Source of the DNA: Candidatus Eremiobacterota bacterium
GTDB taxonomy: Bacteria > Vulcanimicrobiota > Vulcanimicrobiia > Vulcanimicrobiales > Vulcanimicrobiaceae
Assembly: GCA_019240525.1 (NCBI GenBank)
Contig: JAFAYE010000001.1
Span: forward strand, 2,391,300 to 2,455,299
Direction: 5' to 3'
DNA length: 64,000 bases
In this document: piece by piece, positions 17,004-27,097 of the stretch
Position numbering within the stretch: position 1 is the first letter of the stretch
Layout of the letters: the number at the start of each line of letters is the position of its first letter
Translations under genes and position numbers: made by a program
The notes under the pieces: model-generated
What the model was told of the DNA's origin: nothing
What the model saw: only the letters and a program-made list of their open reading frames with translations
Databases searched by the model: none

Positions 17004-17019
17004 CGAAGGTACGTCGATC

Positions 17020-18441
17020 ATGATGACCACGAGCCAAGCGCAAGAGCCTCGAATTGAAACCGACTCAATGGGGGCGATCCAGGTACCCGGCGACAAGTAC
17101 TATGGAGCGCAAACGGCGCGATCGCTCGTTCACTTCGACATCGGCGATGGAGCGTGGCCGCGCGACGTGATGCCGCAGAAAGTTCTGCAAGCCATGGGCA
17201 TTCTCAAGAAGGCTGCTGCAATTGTCAATCACGATTTGGAAAGACTCGACGCTGAGAAGATGCGCCTGATCGTAGCCGCCGCCGACGACGTGATCGAGGG
17301 GCGCCTCGACGAGCATTTCCCGTTGCGCGTCTGGCAGACGGGTTCGGGCACGCAGACGAACATGAACGTGAACGAAGTGATCTCGAATCGAGCAATCGAG
17401 CTCGCGGGCGGCGAACTTGGGTCGAAGAAACCCGTGCATCCGAACGATCACGTCAATATGTCGCAGTCTTCAAACGACACGTTTCCGACCGCGATGCACG
17501 TTGCCGGCGCCCGCTCGCTAGTAGAGATGCTTCCCGCCGTCGAGGCCCTGCGCGACGCGTTGAACGCCAAGGCACGCGGCTGGGCGCACGTGGTGAAGGT
17601 TGGACGGACACATCTGCAAGACGCGACGCCGATCACGCTCGAGCAAGAGTTCTCAGGGTACGTTACGCAACTCGATCGCGCGATCAAAGCCTGCAGAGAG
17701 GGGCTCGATTCGCTCTACGATCTCGCTATCGGCGGGACGGCGGTCGGGACGGGTCTCAACGCTCATCCGGAGTTCGGCGAACGCACGGCGCGCAAAATCG
17801 GCGAGCTGACGGGCCTGCCGTTTCGTTCGCATCCCAACAAATTTGCTGCGCTTGCCTCACACGACGACTTCGTTTTTGCCTCGGGCGCGCTCAAAATGCT
17901 TGCGGCCGCCCTCATGAAGATCGCTAACGACATACGGTGGCTGGCTTCGGGGCCGCGGGCGGGGATTGGCGAGCTCGTTCTGCCGGAAAACGAGCCGGGC
18001 AGCTCGATCATGCCCGGCAAAGTGAACCCGACGCAGTCGGAAGCGATGACGATGGTGTGCGTGCAGGTCTATGGCAATGACCTCGCAATCAGCTTCGGTG
18101 CGTCGCAGGGAAACTTCGAATTAAACGTCTTCAATCCGGTTATCATTTACAACTTTTTGCACTCGACGCGGCTGCTGCGAGACGCGTGCACGATGTTCCG
18201 CGAGCATGCAGTCGAGGGACTCCGAGCAAACGAGGAGCAGATCAAAAAGTATCTCGACGAGTCGCTTATGGTCGTCACCGCGTTGTCGCCGCAGATCGGG
18301 TACGACAAAGCCGCCGAGATCGCGAAGAAGGCGCACCACGAGAAGACGACGCTGAAGAAGGCGGCGCTCGCTCTGGGCCACGTCAACGAGGAAGAGTACG
18401 ATCGAATCGTCGTGCCCGCAAAGATGACCTCGCCGGGCTGA
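17020..18441 (+). CDS. fumC: Fumarate hydratase class II
   Basis: 473 aa, usual length for class II. It converts fumarate to L-malate in the TCA cycle without an iron-sulfur cluster. Seen: '[24 protein letters not shown]' at the N terminus, '[18 protein letters not shown]', '[21 protein letters not shown]', '[13 protein letters not shown]', and the superfamily signature '[15 protein letters not shown]'. The GxQT...TNMN...SSND pattern separates FumC from aspartase and argininosuccinate lyase. ATG at 17020 (immediately followed by another ATG) is preceded by GAAGGT at 9 nt. Confidence 0.96.
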   Translation: MMTTSQAQEPRIETDSMGAIQVPGDKYYGAQTARSLVHFDIGDGAWPRDVMPQKVLQAMGILKKAAAIVNHDLERLDAEKMRLIVAAADDVIEGRLDEHFPLRVWQTGSGTQTNMNVNEVISNRAIELAGGELGSKKPVHPNDHVNMSQSSNDTFPTAMHVAGARSLVEMLPAVEALRDALNAKARGWAHVVKVGRTHLQDATPITLEQEFSGYVTQLDRAIKACREGLDSLYDLAIGGTAVGTGLNAHPEFGERTARKIGELTGLPFRSHPNKFAALASHDDFVFASGALKMLAAALMKIANDIRWLASGPRAGIGELVLPENEPGSSIMPGKVNPTQSEAMTMVCVQVYGNDLAISFGASQGNFELNVFNPVIIYNFLHSTRLLRDACTMFREHAVEGLRANEEQIKKYLDESLMVVTALSPQIGYDKAAEIAKKAHHEKTTLKKAALALGHVNEEEYDRIVVPAKMTSPG

Positions 18442-18488
18442 GGACGAATCCCGGCCGGGACGTCCCGCCTGGCTTGATGGAGTTTTCA

Positions 18489-19712
18489 ATGCACATATCT
18501 GTGTCGAGTTTTCGTACTATTCTCCGCGTCGCGGTTGTGGCGACGCTGGCCGCGCTGACGGCCGCCTGTTCGAACCGCGCCGCTCCAACCGCGTTTGTGC
18601 CGTCCGGCCAAGCGAACGAACGGCAAAGCGCTGAAGCGATACGAAATGCTTACGGTGCCAAATCGGCGGACGTCGAGTACGCGTACGTAGCGAACGCGGG
18701 TTCTAGCAATATTTCGGCCTATTCGATCGATACGAGCAGCGGCGCGCTCAAACCGGTCGCTGGTTCGCCCTTCACCGCCGGCTCGGGAGCGATCGCCGTG
18801 GCCGTTGATTCTTCTGGAAAATTTGCTTACGTCGCCGACAATAGTTCTACCACCGTCAGCGGCTATGCCATCGACGCCGACACCGGGGCCCTGAGCGTCG
18901 TGAAGGGGTCGCCATTTACTGCAGGATCGGCTCCCGTTGCGGTGGCCGCCGACCCGAAAGCGAACTACGTCTACGTTGCGAACTATGGAGCGGGGAATGT
19001 TTCTGCGTTCTCGATCGATGCAACGAGCGGTTCGCTCAAGCCTGTGAAGGGCTCGCCGTTTGCGAGCGGCACCGATCCGATCGCCGTCGCCGTCGACCCG
19101 GCCGGTAAATTCCTTTATGTCGCCGATTATGGGTCGGGCAATGTCTCTGCATATACAATCGATTCGGCCACCGGAGGCTTGAGCGCCGTGAGCGGCTCTC
19201 CGTTTGCTGCAGGAAGTCTTCCGACCGGGGTGCAGATCGATCCCAACGGAAAGTTTGCGTACGTTTCCAATGGCGGCTCGAATAACGTCTCGGCTTTCAA
19301 AATCAGTGCGGCGACCGGCGTGCTGACACCGCTCGCGGGCTCGCCGTTCGCGTCGGGCCAGGGGCCCGGGGGCTTCTTTTTCACGCCGTCCGGTAAGTTT
19401 GCATACACGCCGAACTTTTCGGCCGGCAACGTTACGGCATATTCAGTTAACGCGACCAGCGGCGCGTTGACGCAGGTCGCGGGCTCGCCCTTTAGCGCGG
19501 GCTCGGCGGCGACGGGATTTGCCGTCGACTCTATCGGCAAATTTGGCTACGCAATGAACTACGGAGCGGCAAACGTTTCGGCGTATAAGATCAATTCGAG
19601 CACCGGTGCGCTGAGCTCGATAAAGGGATCGCCGTTTGGCACCGGCAGCGGACCCGCGTGGATGGCAATTTGTAAACGCGTCAAGAGTGTTTGCAAGCCG
19701 CCGCCCTTGTAA
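18489..19712 (+). CDS. Seven-bladed YVTN/lactonase-like beta-propeller lipoprotein
   Basis: 407 aa. ATG at 18489 has GGAG 6 nt upstream. Signal with a lipobox-like TAAC (Cys about 26). From about residue 60 there are seven near-identical 48-residue repeats, each with the pattern 'YVANxGxxNVSAYxIDxxTGxLxxVxGSPFxAG...AVDPxGKF'. This matches the 7-bladed YVTN/YncE and 6-phosphogluconolactonase-like propeller superfamily. High repeat identity suggests recent expansion or gene conversion and a binding rather than catalytic role. It should sit in the periplasm or on the cell surface. Ends 2 nt before the convergent TSUP stop. Confidence 0.85.
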   Translation: MHISVSSFRTILRVAVVATLAALTAACSNRAAPTAFVPSGQANERQSAEAIRNAYGAKSADVEYAYVANAGSSNISAYSIDTSSGALKPVAGSPFTAGSGAIAVAVDSSGKFAYVADNSSTTVSGYAIDADTGALSVVKGSPFTAGSAPVAVAADPKANYVYVANYGAGNVSAFSIDATSGSLKPVKGSPFASGTDPIAVAVDPAGKFLYVADYGSGNVSAYTIDSATGGLSAVSGSPFAAGSLPTGVQIDPNGKFAYVSNGGSNNVSAFKISAATGVLTPLAGSPFASGQGPGGFFFTPSGKFAYTPNFSAGNVTAYSVNATSGALTQVAGSPFSAGSAATGFAVDSIGKFGYAMNYGAANVSAYKINSSTGALSSIKGSPFGTGSGPAWMAICKRVKSVCKPPPL

Positions 19713-19714
19713 AC

Positions 19715-20485
19715 TTACAATTCTCTCCAAACCAGCGTGATCGCGGCGACGACCAGCGCGACCGCAACGATGATCAATAGTTGGGGCGAGCGCAGACGCA
19801 GCGAGAGGCGCGCGCCGATCGGTCCTCCGAGCAATCCGCCGGCAACGAGCGGCACGACGTCTTTCCCGACGACGTCATGTTGCAGCACGTGCACGATCAG
19901 CCCCGGCGGCGATGTCAGCAGGATCGCGAAATGCGACGTTGCGCTGATCGCGTGAGCCGGCAGCTCGGAAAAATAGAGGAAGGCGGGGACGATCACGATT
20001 CCCCCGCCGAGACCGAAGAGACTCAAGAAAATTCCGACTACGAAGCCGAGCGCCAAGGCCCCGCGGTAGGACATGCCTTTGATCTCGTGCACTCGGTGTG
20101 ATTCCAAGCGGTTCGCCATCCGTCGCTCGGCGTTCCAGGCCATATCGACCGCCACAGCGACAAGCAGTACCGCGAGGAGTGCGTCGAAGATCCGTGCGGA
20201 GATATGGACCGATAGCATCGCGCCGAGGATGCTGCTTGGCAGCCCGCCCAACGCGATAAGCAATCCGATCTTCAAGTGCACGCGCCTATGCAGAAAATAA
20301 GTGAACGCACCGCTGGCGCTGTTGGCGACGATGAGTACGAGCGACGTTCCGGCCGCGTCCGCCGGTGAGAAGCCTAGGAACAGCCGAAGAAGAGGAACGA
20401 GAACGAAGCCGCCACCCAGGCCAACCATCGAGCCGAAGACGCTTGCGATAAAGGCGGCGCCAAAGAGCTCCAAGGCGAAGCGCAC
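19715..20485 (-). CDS. TSUP-family transporter (TauE/SafE)
   Basis: 256 aa with about eight TM helices in two halves, each with a Gly-rich TSUP motif: 'FGSMVGLGGGFVLVPLL' near residue 20 and 'SLFGLGGGIVIVPAFLY' near 160. TSUP proteins move small sulfur- or carbon-containing anions such as sulfite or sulfoacetate; the substrate here cannot be told. Starts at GTG, 15 nt after efp, and is the last gene of the der-plsY-efp-TSUP strand run. Confidence 0.85.
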   Translation of the reverse strand: MRFALELFGAAFIASVFGSMVGLGGGFVLVPLLRLFLGFSPADAAGTSLVLIVANSASGAFTYFLHRRVHLKIGLLIALGGLPSSILGAMLSVHISARIFDALLAVLLVAVAVDMAWNAERRMANRLESHRVHEIKGMSYRGALALGFVVGIFLSLFGLGGGIVIVPAFLYFSELPAHAISATSHFAILLTSPPGLIVHVLQHDVVGKDVVPLVAGGLLGGPIGARLSLRLRSPQLLIIVAVALVVAAITLVWREL

Positions 20486-20500
20486 TGCGGCGCTTCCGGC

Positions 20501-21061
20501 TTAGCCGGCCCGCCCGATGTAGCGTCGATCCCGCGTATCGATGCGAACGACGTCGCCGGCTTCAACGAAGAGCGGCACAGCCACGATCGCCCCGGTCTCG
20601 AGCTTCGCCGGCTTGGTGACGTTGGTGGCCGTGTCTCCTCGGAATCCAGGGTCCGTTTCGGTGACGACCAGTTCGACGTGAGCGGGCAGATCGACGCCAA
20701 TCGCCGCGCCATCGTAAAATTGCATGTCGACGCTCATGCCATCCTTTAAGAAATCGGCCGGATCGCCGATGACGTCGCGTTGCAAGGTGACGTTCTCGAA
20801 TGTTTGCTGGTCCATGAAGTGGTAGCCGTCCGAGTCGTTATAGAGCATCTGCATCTGGCGGTTATCCACAGTCGCGCGCTCGAGCTTTTCGCCGGCCCGA
20901 AACGTTCGCTCCAAAGTCGTGCCGGTCTTGACGTTCTTCATGCGGGTGCGAACGAAGGCGGACCCTTTTCCCGGTTTGACGTGCAGAAACTCGATCACGG
21001 TCCAAAGTTGACCGTCCACCACGATGGTTACGCCGTTGCGAAGGTCGTTTGAGGAAATCAT
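20501..21061 (-). CDS. efp: Elongation factor P
   Basis: 186 aa, normal size. Three barrel domains: KOW-like N domain with 'HVKPGKGSAFVRTRMKNVKTG', in which Lys32 of KPGKGSA is the site modified in lysyl-EF-P organisms; the central OB domain; and the C-terminal OB domain 'AIGVDLPAHVELVVTETDPGFRGDTATNVTKPAKLETGA'. It rescues ribosomes stalled at polyproline, relevant here because several proteins in the window have long proline-rich linkers. Modification genes epmA/B are not in the window. Confidence 0.97.
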   Translation of the reverse strand: MISSNDLRNGVTIVVDGQLWTVIEFLHVKPGKGSAFVRTRMKNVKTGTTLERTFRAGEKLERATVDNRQMQMLYNDSDGYHFMDQQTFENVTLQRDVIGDPADFLKDGMSVDMQFYDGAAIGVDLPAHVELVVTETDPGFRGDTATNVTKPAKLETGAIVAVPLFVEAGDVVRIDTRDRRYIGRAG

Positions 21062-21084
21062 GCGTCAGCCACAGTACGCGCTCC

Positions 21085-21774
21085 CTAGCTGCGCGTCCTT
21101 GAAACACGAATGGGATTCTCGCTGCTTCGACGCAGACGATCGATGTTTTCGCGATGCGTAAAGAGTATCAAGAATGCCGCGAAGACGGCATACGCGGTCT
21201 CGGGCAGCGATCGGGTGAAGAGCCAAAGCGCGATCGGCGCGAGGACGCTGGCCGCCATCGAGCCGACCGAAGAATAGCGTGTCAGCGCGGCGCCGACGAG
21301 CCAGCCGCCGACCGCCACCAATCCAACGGGCCAGCTCAGCGCGAAGAGCGCGCCGAACGACGTCGCAACACCCTTACCCCCTCGAAACTTGAGCCACGGG
21401 GAGAAGCAGTGGCCCACGATTGCGCCGGTCGCTGCGATCGCCGCCATAATTTGCTCCCCGGGCGGAAAATTGTCAAAGTCCAAACGGCCGCGAAAGAAAA
21501 GAAGCGCAAAAAGTGCCGGCACGAATCCTTTGAGTGCGTCGAGCAACAACACCGCAATCGCTCCCGCGGCGCCCAGCGTCCGCAGCGCATTCATCGCTCC
21601 AATGTTGCCCGAACCGCGCGAGCGAATGTCGGTACGATAGAACGATCGGCCGATGAGATAGCCAAAGGGAATCGAGCCGATGAGGAAGCTTCCGATGAAT
21701 ACGGCGATCGGAATCGCCATCAGCAACGCGAGCAAACCCCGGGCCGTCGAGTCGGATAGACCGATATCGCTCAC
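21085..21774 (-). CDS. plsY: Glycerol-3-phosphate acyltransferase PlsY
   Basis: 229 aa, five to seven TM helices. It uses acyl-phosphate to acylate glycerol-3-phosphate at the membrane, the first step of phospholipid synthesis. Motifs: 'GSFLIGSIPFGYLIGR', 'DIRSRGSGNIGAMNALRTLG' (usually GSGNIGATN; here Met replaces Thr), and 'KFRGGKGVATSFG'. GTG start overlaps the der stop (GTGA). Family length is about 200 aa; the extra residues are a short N-terminal extension. Confidence 0.93.
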   Translation of the reverse strand: MSDIGLSDSTARGLLALLMAIPIAVFIGSFLIGSIPFGYLIGRSFYRTDIRSRGSGNIGAMNALRTLGAAGAIAVLLLDALKGFVPALFALLFFRGRLDFDNFPPGEQIMAAIAATGAIVGHCFSPWLKFRGGKGVATSFGALFALSWPVGLVAVGGWLVGAALTRYSSVGSMAASVLAPIALWLFTRSLPETAYAVFAAFLILFTHRENIDRLRRSSENPIRVSRTRS

Positions 21775-23126
21775 GGCGACGCCTCGTTCGAAGGGCGGCG
21801 CGCCCGAAACTGGAGCGTTAACGGAACGCCCGCAAACTCGAAATGTTGACGGATGGTGTTTTCCAAAAATCGCTTGTAGTGATTTTGGACCAGATCCGGG
21901 TCATTGCAGTGAAACACGAAAACGGGCGGATGGGTCGCCGGTTGCGAGACGTAATAAATCCGCAGGAGCCGCCCCCCAGCCGCCGGAGGCGGGTGCGCGA
22001 GCATCGCCGCGCGCACGACCGTATTGAGTTGCGGAGTGGGTATTCGGCGATCGAGATTTTGCGCGACGGAGGCCACGACCGGCATCAGACTTCCGAGACG
22101 CCGGTGCGTTTTCGCGGAAAGGAACGTGATCGGAGCGAAGGCTGCGAACGGAATCGAGTCGTGGACTGCGCCGGCGAGATCGCCTTGACTTACGTCTTCG
22201 GTCTGTTCGCGGACGAGATCCCACTTGTTTCCGACGACGATGAGGCCCTTTCGCTCCTCGATCGCAATGCCGGCGAGCCGGCGGTCTTGCGTCATAATGC
22301 CGACGGTCGAGTCAAAGACGAGCAACGCAATGTCGCAGCGCGCAACCGCGGAGAGCGAACGCAGCGCGGCGTAATACTCGATTGCACCATGGGCCTGAGG
22401 CCTCCGGCGAAATCCCGCCGTGTCGACGAGCCGAAAGGGCCTATCTCGCCATTCAAAGACGGCGTCGATCGCATCGCGGGTCGTGCCGGGCGTCTGCGAA
22501 ACGAGTGCGCGTTCTTCCCCGAGCAATGCGTTGACGAGTGAACTCTTACCAACGTTCGGCCGGCCGATGACCGCTAACGCCAGCTCGCCGTCATGCGCTA
22601 TTTCGAGGGTGGGCGGCAAGAGCTCCACGATGCGGTCGAGCAGATCGCCGGTGCCTTCGCCGTGAATTGCCGAAGCGGCGATTGGTTCGCCGAAACCGAG
22701 CGTAGCGAACTCCGGTGTTGCCGCGGATGCCGCGTCGGGCGCTTCGGCTTTATTGGCGACGAGAACGATTGGCCGTCGCTTGCGCCGCAGAATCGCGGCG
22801 ACGTCGTCGTCAAGGGGATGAAGTCCCGTTTGTGCGTCGACCACCATGACGATAACGTCAGCTTCGTCGGCGGCGGCTTCTGCTTGCCGGCGGGTAGCCG
22901 CGGCAAGCTCGACGCCGTGCGCCATATCCGCATCGGGGTCGATCCCGGCGGTGTCGACCAGGCTGAACGTTCGCGCGCGCCATTCACAGAGCGCGTACAG
23001 CCGATCGCGAGTGACGCCGGGCGTATCTTCGACAATGGCCAAGCGGCGGCCGATAAGCCGGTTGAAAAGCGCGCTCTTCCCGACGTTAGGCCGCCCCACA
23101 ATCGCGACCGTCGCCGGGTGGAGCAT
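21771..23126 (-). CDS. der: Ribosome biogenesis GTPase Der (EngA)
   Basis: 451 aa with two tandem GTPase domains and a KH-like C-terminal domain. Domain 1: 'IVGRPNVGKSALFN' and 'LVDTAGID'; its G4 motif reads NKAE rather than NKxD. Domain 2: 'VIGRPNVGKSSLVN', 'LVDTAGFRRR' and 'VGNKWDL'. Der assists 50S subunit assembly. The NKAE variant may weaken guanine specificity of domain 1. ATG at 23126 is chosen because it begins just before the first G domain; a longer frame lies over the divergent miaB start. Confidence 0.95.
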   Translation of the reverse strand: MLHPATVAIVGRPNVGKSALFNRLIGRRLAIVEDTPGVTRDRLYALCEWRARTFSLVDTAGIDPDADMAHGVELAAATRRQAEAAADEADVIVMVVDAQTGLHPLDDDVAAILRRKRRPIVLVANKAEAPDAASAATPEFATLGFGEPIAASAIHGEGTGDLLDRIVELLPPTLEIAHDGELALAVIGRPNVGKSSLVNALLGEERALVSQTPGTTRDAIDAVFEWRDRPFRLVDTAGFRRRPQAHGAIEYYAALRSLSAVARCDIALLVFDSTVGIMTQDRRLAGIAIEERKGLIVVGNKWDLVREQTEDVSQGDLAGAVHDSIPFAAFAPITFLSAKTHRRLGSLMPVVASVAQNLDRRIPTPQLNTVVRAAMLAHPPPAAGGRLLRIYYVSQPATHPPVFVFHCNDPDLVQNHYKRFLENTIRQHFEFAGVPLTLQFRARRPSNEASP

Positions 23127-23158
23127 TCCGCTGGCTTCTCGAACTGCCTCCGTCAAGC

Positions 23159-24568
23159 ATGCCCAGCCTTTACATCGAGACCTTCGGCTGCCAAATGAAC
23201 CAAGCCGATTCCCAGTACATCGCCGAACGTGCCGCGTCGGCCGGCTACGACGTTGCCTCGGCGCCCGAAGATGCAAACGTCGTAGTGCTGAACACCTGTA
23301 CGGTTCGCGATAACGCCGAACAGCGGGCCTACGGGCGAATGAATCACTTCAAGGCGCTCAAGGCATCGGATCCAAGCCTGAGATTGGTCGTCACGGGATG
23401 CTTGGCCGAACAGGATCGCGACCGTATGCGGCGTCGCGCGCCGCACGTTGACGCGGTTTTCGGTACGCGCGAACTCGTCGCGCTCGGCGATCAGCTTGCC
23501 CGCTGGGCACCGCTCGTTTCCGAGCCGGCTCTCCCCCCAGTTGCTCCCGAAGATGCGAACGACAGCATCCTTCGTTTCGCGATGGGCGGAACAGCGGATG
23601 GAATCGCCGACGCATTCACGCCGCTGCGGGCTTTCGTGACCGTTCAGCGAGGCTGTTCGTACTACTGTACGTTTTGCATCGTGCCGCACGTGCGGGGCCG
23701 CTTCGATCACCGTCCACAAGGTGCAATCGTCGCCGATGTTGCCGAGCGATTAGCACGCGGCGCTCGCGAAATAATGCTCGTCGGTCAGACGGTCAACGCT
23801 TGGCGCGATCCCTCCACCCTAAAAGACTTCGGGGATCTCTGCCGCGCCGTCGGAGCACTCCCCGGGCTGGAGCGACTGACGTTCATTTCTCCGCATCCGA
23901 AGGATTTTACCGAAAAAATCCTCGACGATCTCGCCGAGGTTTCGCAGCTCAACGCGCGCATTCACTTGCCGCTTCAATCGGGAAGCGACGTCGTCTTGCG
24001 CCGAATGAATCGTAAATACACCCTCGCGCAGTTTCAACGGGTCGTCGACGGGATTACGACGCGGATGCCCCACGCCGCAATTACGACCGATCTCATCGTG
24101 GGCTTTCCCGGCGAGAGCGAATCCGATTTCGCCGCGACCCTTGAATACGTGCGAACCGGAGTCTTTGCGAACGCCTTTACGTTCATGTACTCTACCCGGC
24201 GCGGCACGCCGGCCTCGAACTGGGAGCAGATTCCCGGCGAGGTGGTCCGCGAGCGCTTTGCGCGCCTGCTCGACGCTCAAAACGAGGTGACCCGCGCGTA
24301 TCACGACCGCAAAGTCGGCTTGGTGGTTCGCGCCCTCATCGCGGGCGAGTCGAAGAAAGATCGCACTCGCGTTACCGCTAAGGCGACCGACAACGTCACG
24401 ATCGTCGCACCCAAACCGCAGGATTACCCAGGCGTACATCGCCCGTGGCTGGACATTGCGGTCGAGCGCGCGCACGTCTGGGGATGTACCGGGAACGTGG
24501 TCGGGCGCGCGGCGCGGTACGCCGACGAAGGAGAACCCGCAGCGCGGCCGGTCATCAGTTTCATCTGA
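23159..24568 (+). CDS. miaB: tRNA-2-methylthio-N6-dimethylallyladenosine synthase MiaB
   Basis: 469 aa methylthiotransferase. N-terminal UPF0004 domain with cluster cysteines in 'ETFGCQMNQAD', 'NTCTVRDNA' and 'VTGCLAEQ'. Radical SAM CxxxCxxC at Cys166/170/173, then 'LPLQSGSDVVLRRMNRKYT' and 'TDLIVGFPGESESDF'. C-terminal TRAM domain. It methylthiolates i6A37 in tRNA; its partner miaA lies about 8 kb downstream in the same window. Starts 32 nt from the divergent der start. Confidence 0.96.
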   Translation: MPSLYIETFGCQMNQADSQYIAERAASAGYDVASAPEDANVVVLNTCTVRDNAEQRAYGRMNHFKALKASDPSLRLVVTGCLAEQDRDRMRRRAPHVDAVFGTRELVALGDQLARWAPLVSEPALPPVAPEDANDSILRFAMGGTADGIADAFTPLRAFVTVQRGCSYYCTFCIVPHVRGRFDHRPQGAIVADVAERLARGAREIMLVGQTVNAWRDPSTLKDFGDLCRAVGALPGLERLTFISPHPKDFTEKILDDLAEVSQLNARIHLPLQSGSDVVLRRMNRKYTLAQFQRVVDGITTRMPHAAITTDLIVGFPGESESDFAATLEYVRTGVFANAFTFMYSTRRGTPASNWEQIPGEVVRERFARLLDAQNEVTRAYHDRKVGLVVRALIAGESKKDRTRVTAKATDNVTIVAPKPQDYPGVHRPWLDIAVERAHVWGCTGNVVGRAARYADEGEPAARPVISFI

Positions 24569-24578
24569 GGAACCCACC

Positions 24579-27053
24579 GTGGTAAGCAAATTCTCACCCA
24601 TGCTCGAGCAGTATTTCGGGATGAAGGCAAGACATCCCGAAGCAGTTCTACTTTCGCGAGTCGGCGATTTTTACGAGGCTTATGGCCAGGACGCCGAGAC
24701 AATCGCCCGTGCCTTGCAAATCGCATTGACGAGCAAAGAGGCGGGCGGGGGCCGACGCGTCGCAATGGCCGGCGTGCCGCACCACGCCCTTTCGAGCTAT
24801 TTGGCGAAGCTCGTGCAGCAGCGGTTCATCGTCGCGCTCGCCGAGCAGATGGAGGTTCCGCAGCCCAACAGGCTCGTGCGCCGCGACGTCGTTCGGGTGA
24901 TAACGCCCGGCACGCTCATCGAGGAACAGTTCCTCGACGGAAAACAGAACAACTATCTCGCGGCGGTCGCGGCGTACAATGGAACGCTCGCCCTGGCCTA
25001 CGTCGACGTGTCGACGAGTTTTGCCGGGGCGACCGCAATCAGCGGCGATGAAGCGTACGATGAGCTTTTAGCCGAGTTGGCGCGTATTGGCCCGACCGAG
25101 ATCGTTGCCGACGTGCCGGCCGACTTTCGCGCGACTATGGCGATGGCCGTGGAGGCAATGGGCGCGCGCCTCGCGACCCCCACGCTAGAGTTGGTAGAAG
25201 CGCGCGAGCGTGCGACTTTCGACGGCTTCTCCCTCGACGAATCGCTTGCCATCCACCGCGCGCTCGAATCGCTGGCCGCGTTTGTCGCGCGCACCGGTGT
25301 GAACGGCGGCGAACGCAAGACGATTGTGCCGTTGTTTTATCGCCGGCGCGAGTTCTTGGCGCTCGATCCTGCAACGCGCAAGCACCTCGAGCTGACTCGC
25401 GCGCACGGCCAGAATCCTCGCGCGACATTGCTCGCGACGCTCGACGCTTGTGCGACGCCGATGGGCTCTCGAATGCTGGCGCGATGGATCTTGGCGCCGC
25501 TCGTCGACCTCGAAGGCATCCGCGCTCGGCAAGACGGCGTCGCGTCATTACTTGCGGTCCACGCACGGCGAGATGCGATTCGCGAGATTCTCAAAGGTGC
25601 GTTCGACATCGAAAGAATCGCGCAGAAGGTGCGGTTTCGCCGGGCGATGCCGCGCGATCTCGCGTCGCTAGGTCGGACGTTGGAGATTCTTTATCCACTG
25701 CGGCATGCCGCCTCGGAATCGCTTGGGCATCTCCTAGCGCGAATCGCCGATTTTTCCGGCATTCTCGACGATCTGCGACTCACGCTCGCGCAGGAGCCGC
25801 CGGCGGCGCTCGGCGACGGCGGCGCCATTCGACCGGAGGCCAGCACCGAGCTCGCAGAATGCGTCGCGCTACGGAGCGATGCACGCTCGAGAATCTCCGA
25901 GCTCGAAGCGCGCGAGCGCGAACGCACCGGCATCAAAGCACTCAGGGTCAAATATGCGAGTCCTTTCGGTTACGCGATCGAAGTGAGCCGAAGCTACTCG
26001 GGAGAGCTGCCTGCGGAATACGTGCGCAAGCAGACTTTGGCGAGCGGCGAGCGCTACGTTACGCCGGAGCTCAAGGAGCTCGAACTCGCGATTACTACGG
26101 CACAGTCTCGCCAGCTACACCTGGAGCAGCAACTTTTCGAGGCCCTACTCGAGCGAATAGCGGCGCGCGCGGACGACCTTCTCGAAGCGGCTCGCGCCAT
26201 CGCCGAAATCGACGTTCTTGCCGCACTCGCGCAATGCGCTGCCGAACGCGGCTACGTGCGGCCGACGTTCGTGCATGACAGCACGATCGCTATCTCGGAG
26301 GGGCGTCACCCCGTGATGGAGGCGATCTTGCATGCAAAGTTCGTACCGAACGATCTCGACGCCCAGATTGCCGAACGGCGCTTTATCCTCTTAACGGGAC
26401 CGAATATGGGCGGCAAATCGACGTACCTGCGCCAAACCGGTCTCCTGACCATCATGGCGCAGATTGGTTCGTTCGTTCCCGCGAGGAAGATGGTACTCGG
26501 AATCGTGGATCGGATTTTCACGCGTATCGGCGCCGGCGACGATCTTGCCTCCGGACAGTCGACGTTCTACATGGAGATGGCCGAGGCGGCCACCATCTTG
26601 CGGCGGAGCACGCACCGGTCGCTCTTGCTCATCGACGAAGTCGGCCGCGGCACCGGTACGGTCGATGGCTTAGCGATCGCTCAGGCCATTTGTGAATTCT
26701 TGCTCGGCTTGGAAGAACAATCGCCCCTGGTGCTGTTTGCAACGCATTTCCACGAGCTCTGCGCGCTCAGCGACCACTGGAGCAGCGTCGCAAACTACCA
26801 TATCACCGCGGTGGAGAATATCGCGCGGGGCGGCGCTCCCGTCTTCTCGCATCGCGTTCAGCCGGGTAGCTCATCGCGCTCGTTCGGCATCGAGGTCGGA
26901 CGTATGGCCGGATTGCCGCCTGCCGTCGTCGAGCGAGCCCAAGAGATCGCCGATGCGCTCGGTTCGCAAGCCGACGTCGAGACGCGCGTCCCGTTGCGAA
27001 AAAAGATGCCAAAACGCGTTGCGCCCGAGCGCCAACTTCCGCTGTTATCCTGA
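24579..27053 (+). CDS. mutS: DNA mismatch repair protein MutS
   Basis: 824 aa. GTG start 10 nt after miaB, with GAGG 8 nt upstream. The mismatch-reading Phe-X-Glu is in 'RVGDFYEAYG' near the N terminus; the connector, lever and clamp regions follow. The ATPase has Walker A 'GPNMGGKST' (607-615), Walker B 'LLLIDEVGRGTGTVDG' and 'ATHFHELCAL'. A signature 'SGQSTFYMEM' is seen (commonly S-T-F-M-x-E-M). It recognises mismatches and recruits MutL, encoded 3.7 kb downstream. The C-terminal tetramer region is short. Confidence 0.97.
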   Translation: MVSKFSPMLEQYFGMKARHPEAVLLSRVGDFYEAYGQDAETIARALQIALTSKEAGGGRRVAMAGVPHHALSSYLAKLVQQRFIVALAEQMEVPQPNRLVRRDVVRVITPGTLIEEQFLDGKQNNYLAAVAAYNGTLALAYVDVSTSFAGATAISGDEAYDELLAELARIGPTEIVADVPADFRATMAMAVEAMGARLATPTLELVEARERATFDGFSLDESLAIHRALESLAAFVARTGVNGGERKTIVPLFYRRREFLALDPATRKHLELTRAHGQNPRATLLATLDACATPMGSRMLARWILAPLVDLEGIRARQDGVASLLAVHARRDAIREILKGAFDIERIAQKVRFRRAMPRDLASLGRTLEILYPLRHAASESLGHLLARIADFSGILDDLRLTLAQEPPAALGDGGAIRPEASTELAECVALRSDARSRISELEARERERTGIKALRVKYASPFGYAIEVSRSYSGELPAEYVRKQTLASGERYVTPELKELELAITTAQSRQLHLEQQLFEALLERIAARADDLLEAARAIAEIDVLAALAQCAAERGYVRPTFVHDSTIAISEGRHPVMEAILHAKFVPNDLDAQIAERRFILLTGPNMGGKSTYLRQTGLLTIMAQIGSFVPARKMVLGIVDRIFTRIGAGDDLASGQSTFYMEMAEAATILRRSTHRSLLLIDEVGRGTGTVDGLAIAQAICEFLLGLEEQSPLVLFATHFHELCALSDHWSSVANYHITAVENIARGGAPVFSHRVQPGSSSRSFGIEVGRMAGLPPAVVERAQEIADALGSQADVETRVPLRKKMPKRVAPERQLPLLS

Positions 27054-27097
27054 GAGCGCGCTGAAAGGGCAGTCGTGGCCGGCAACGGAAGAGCCGC

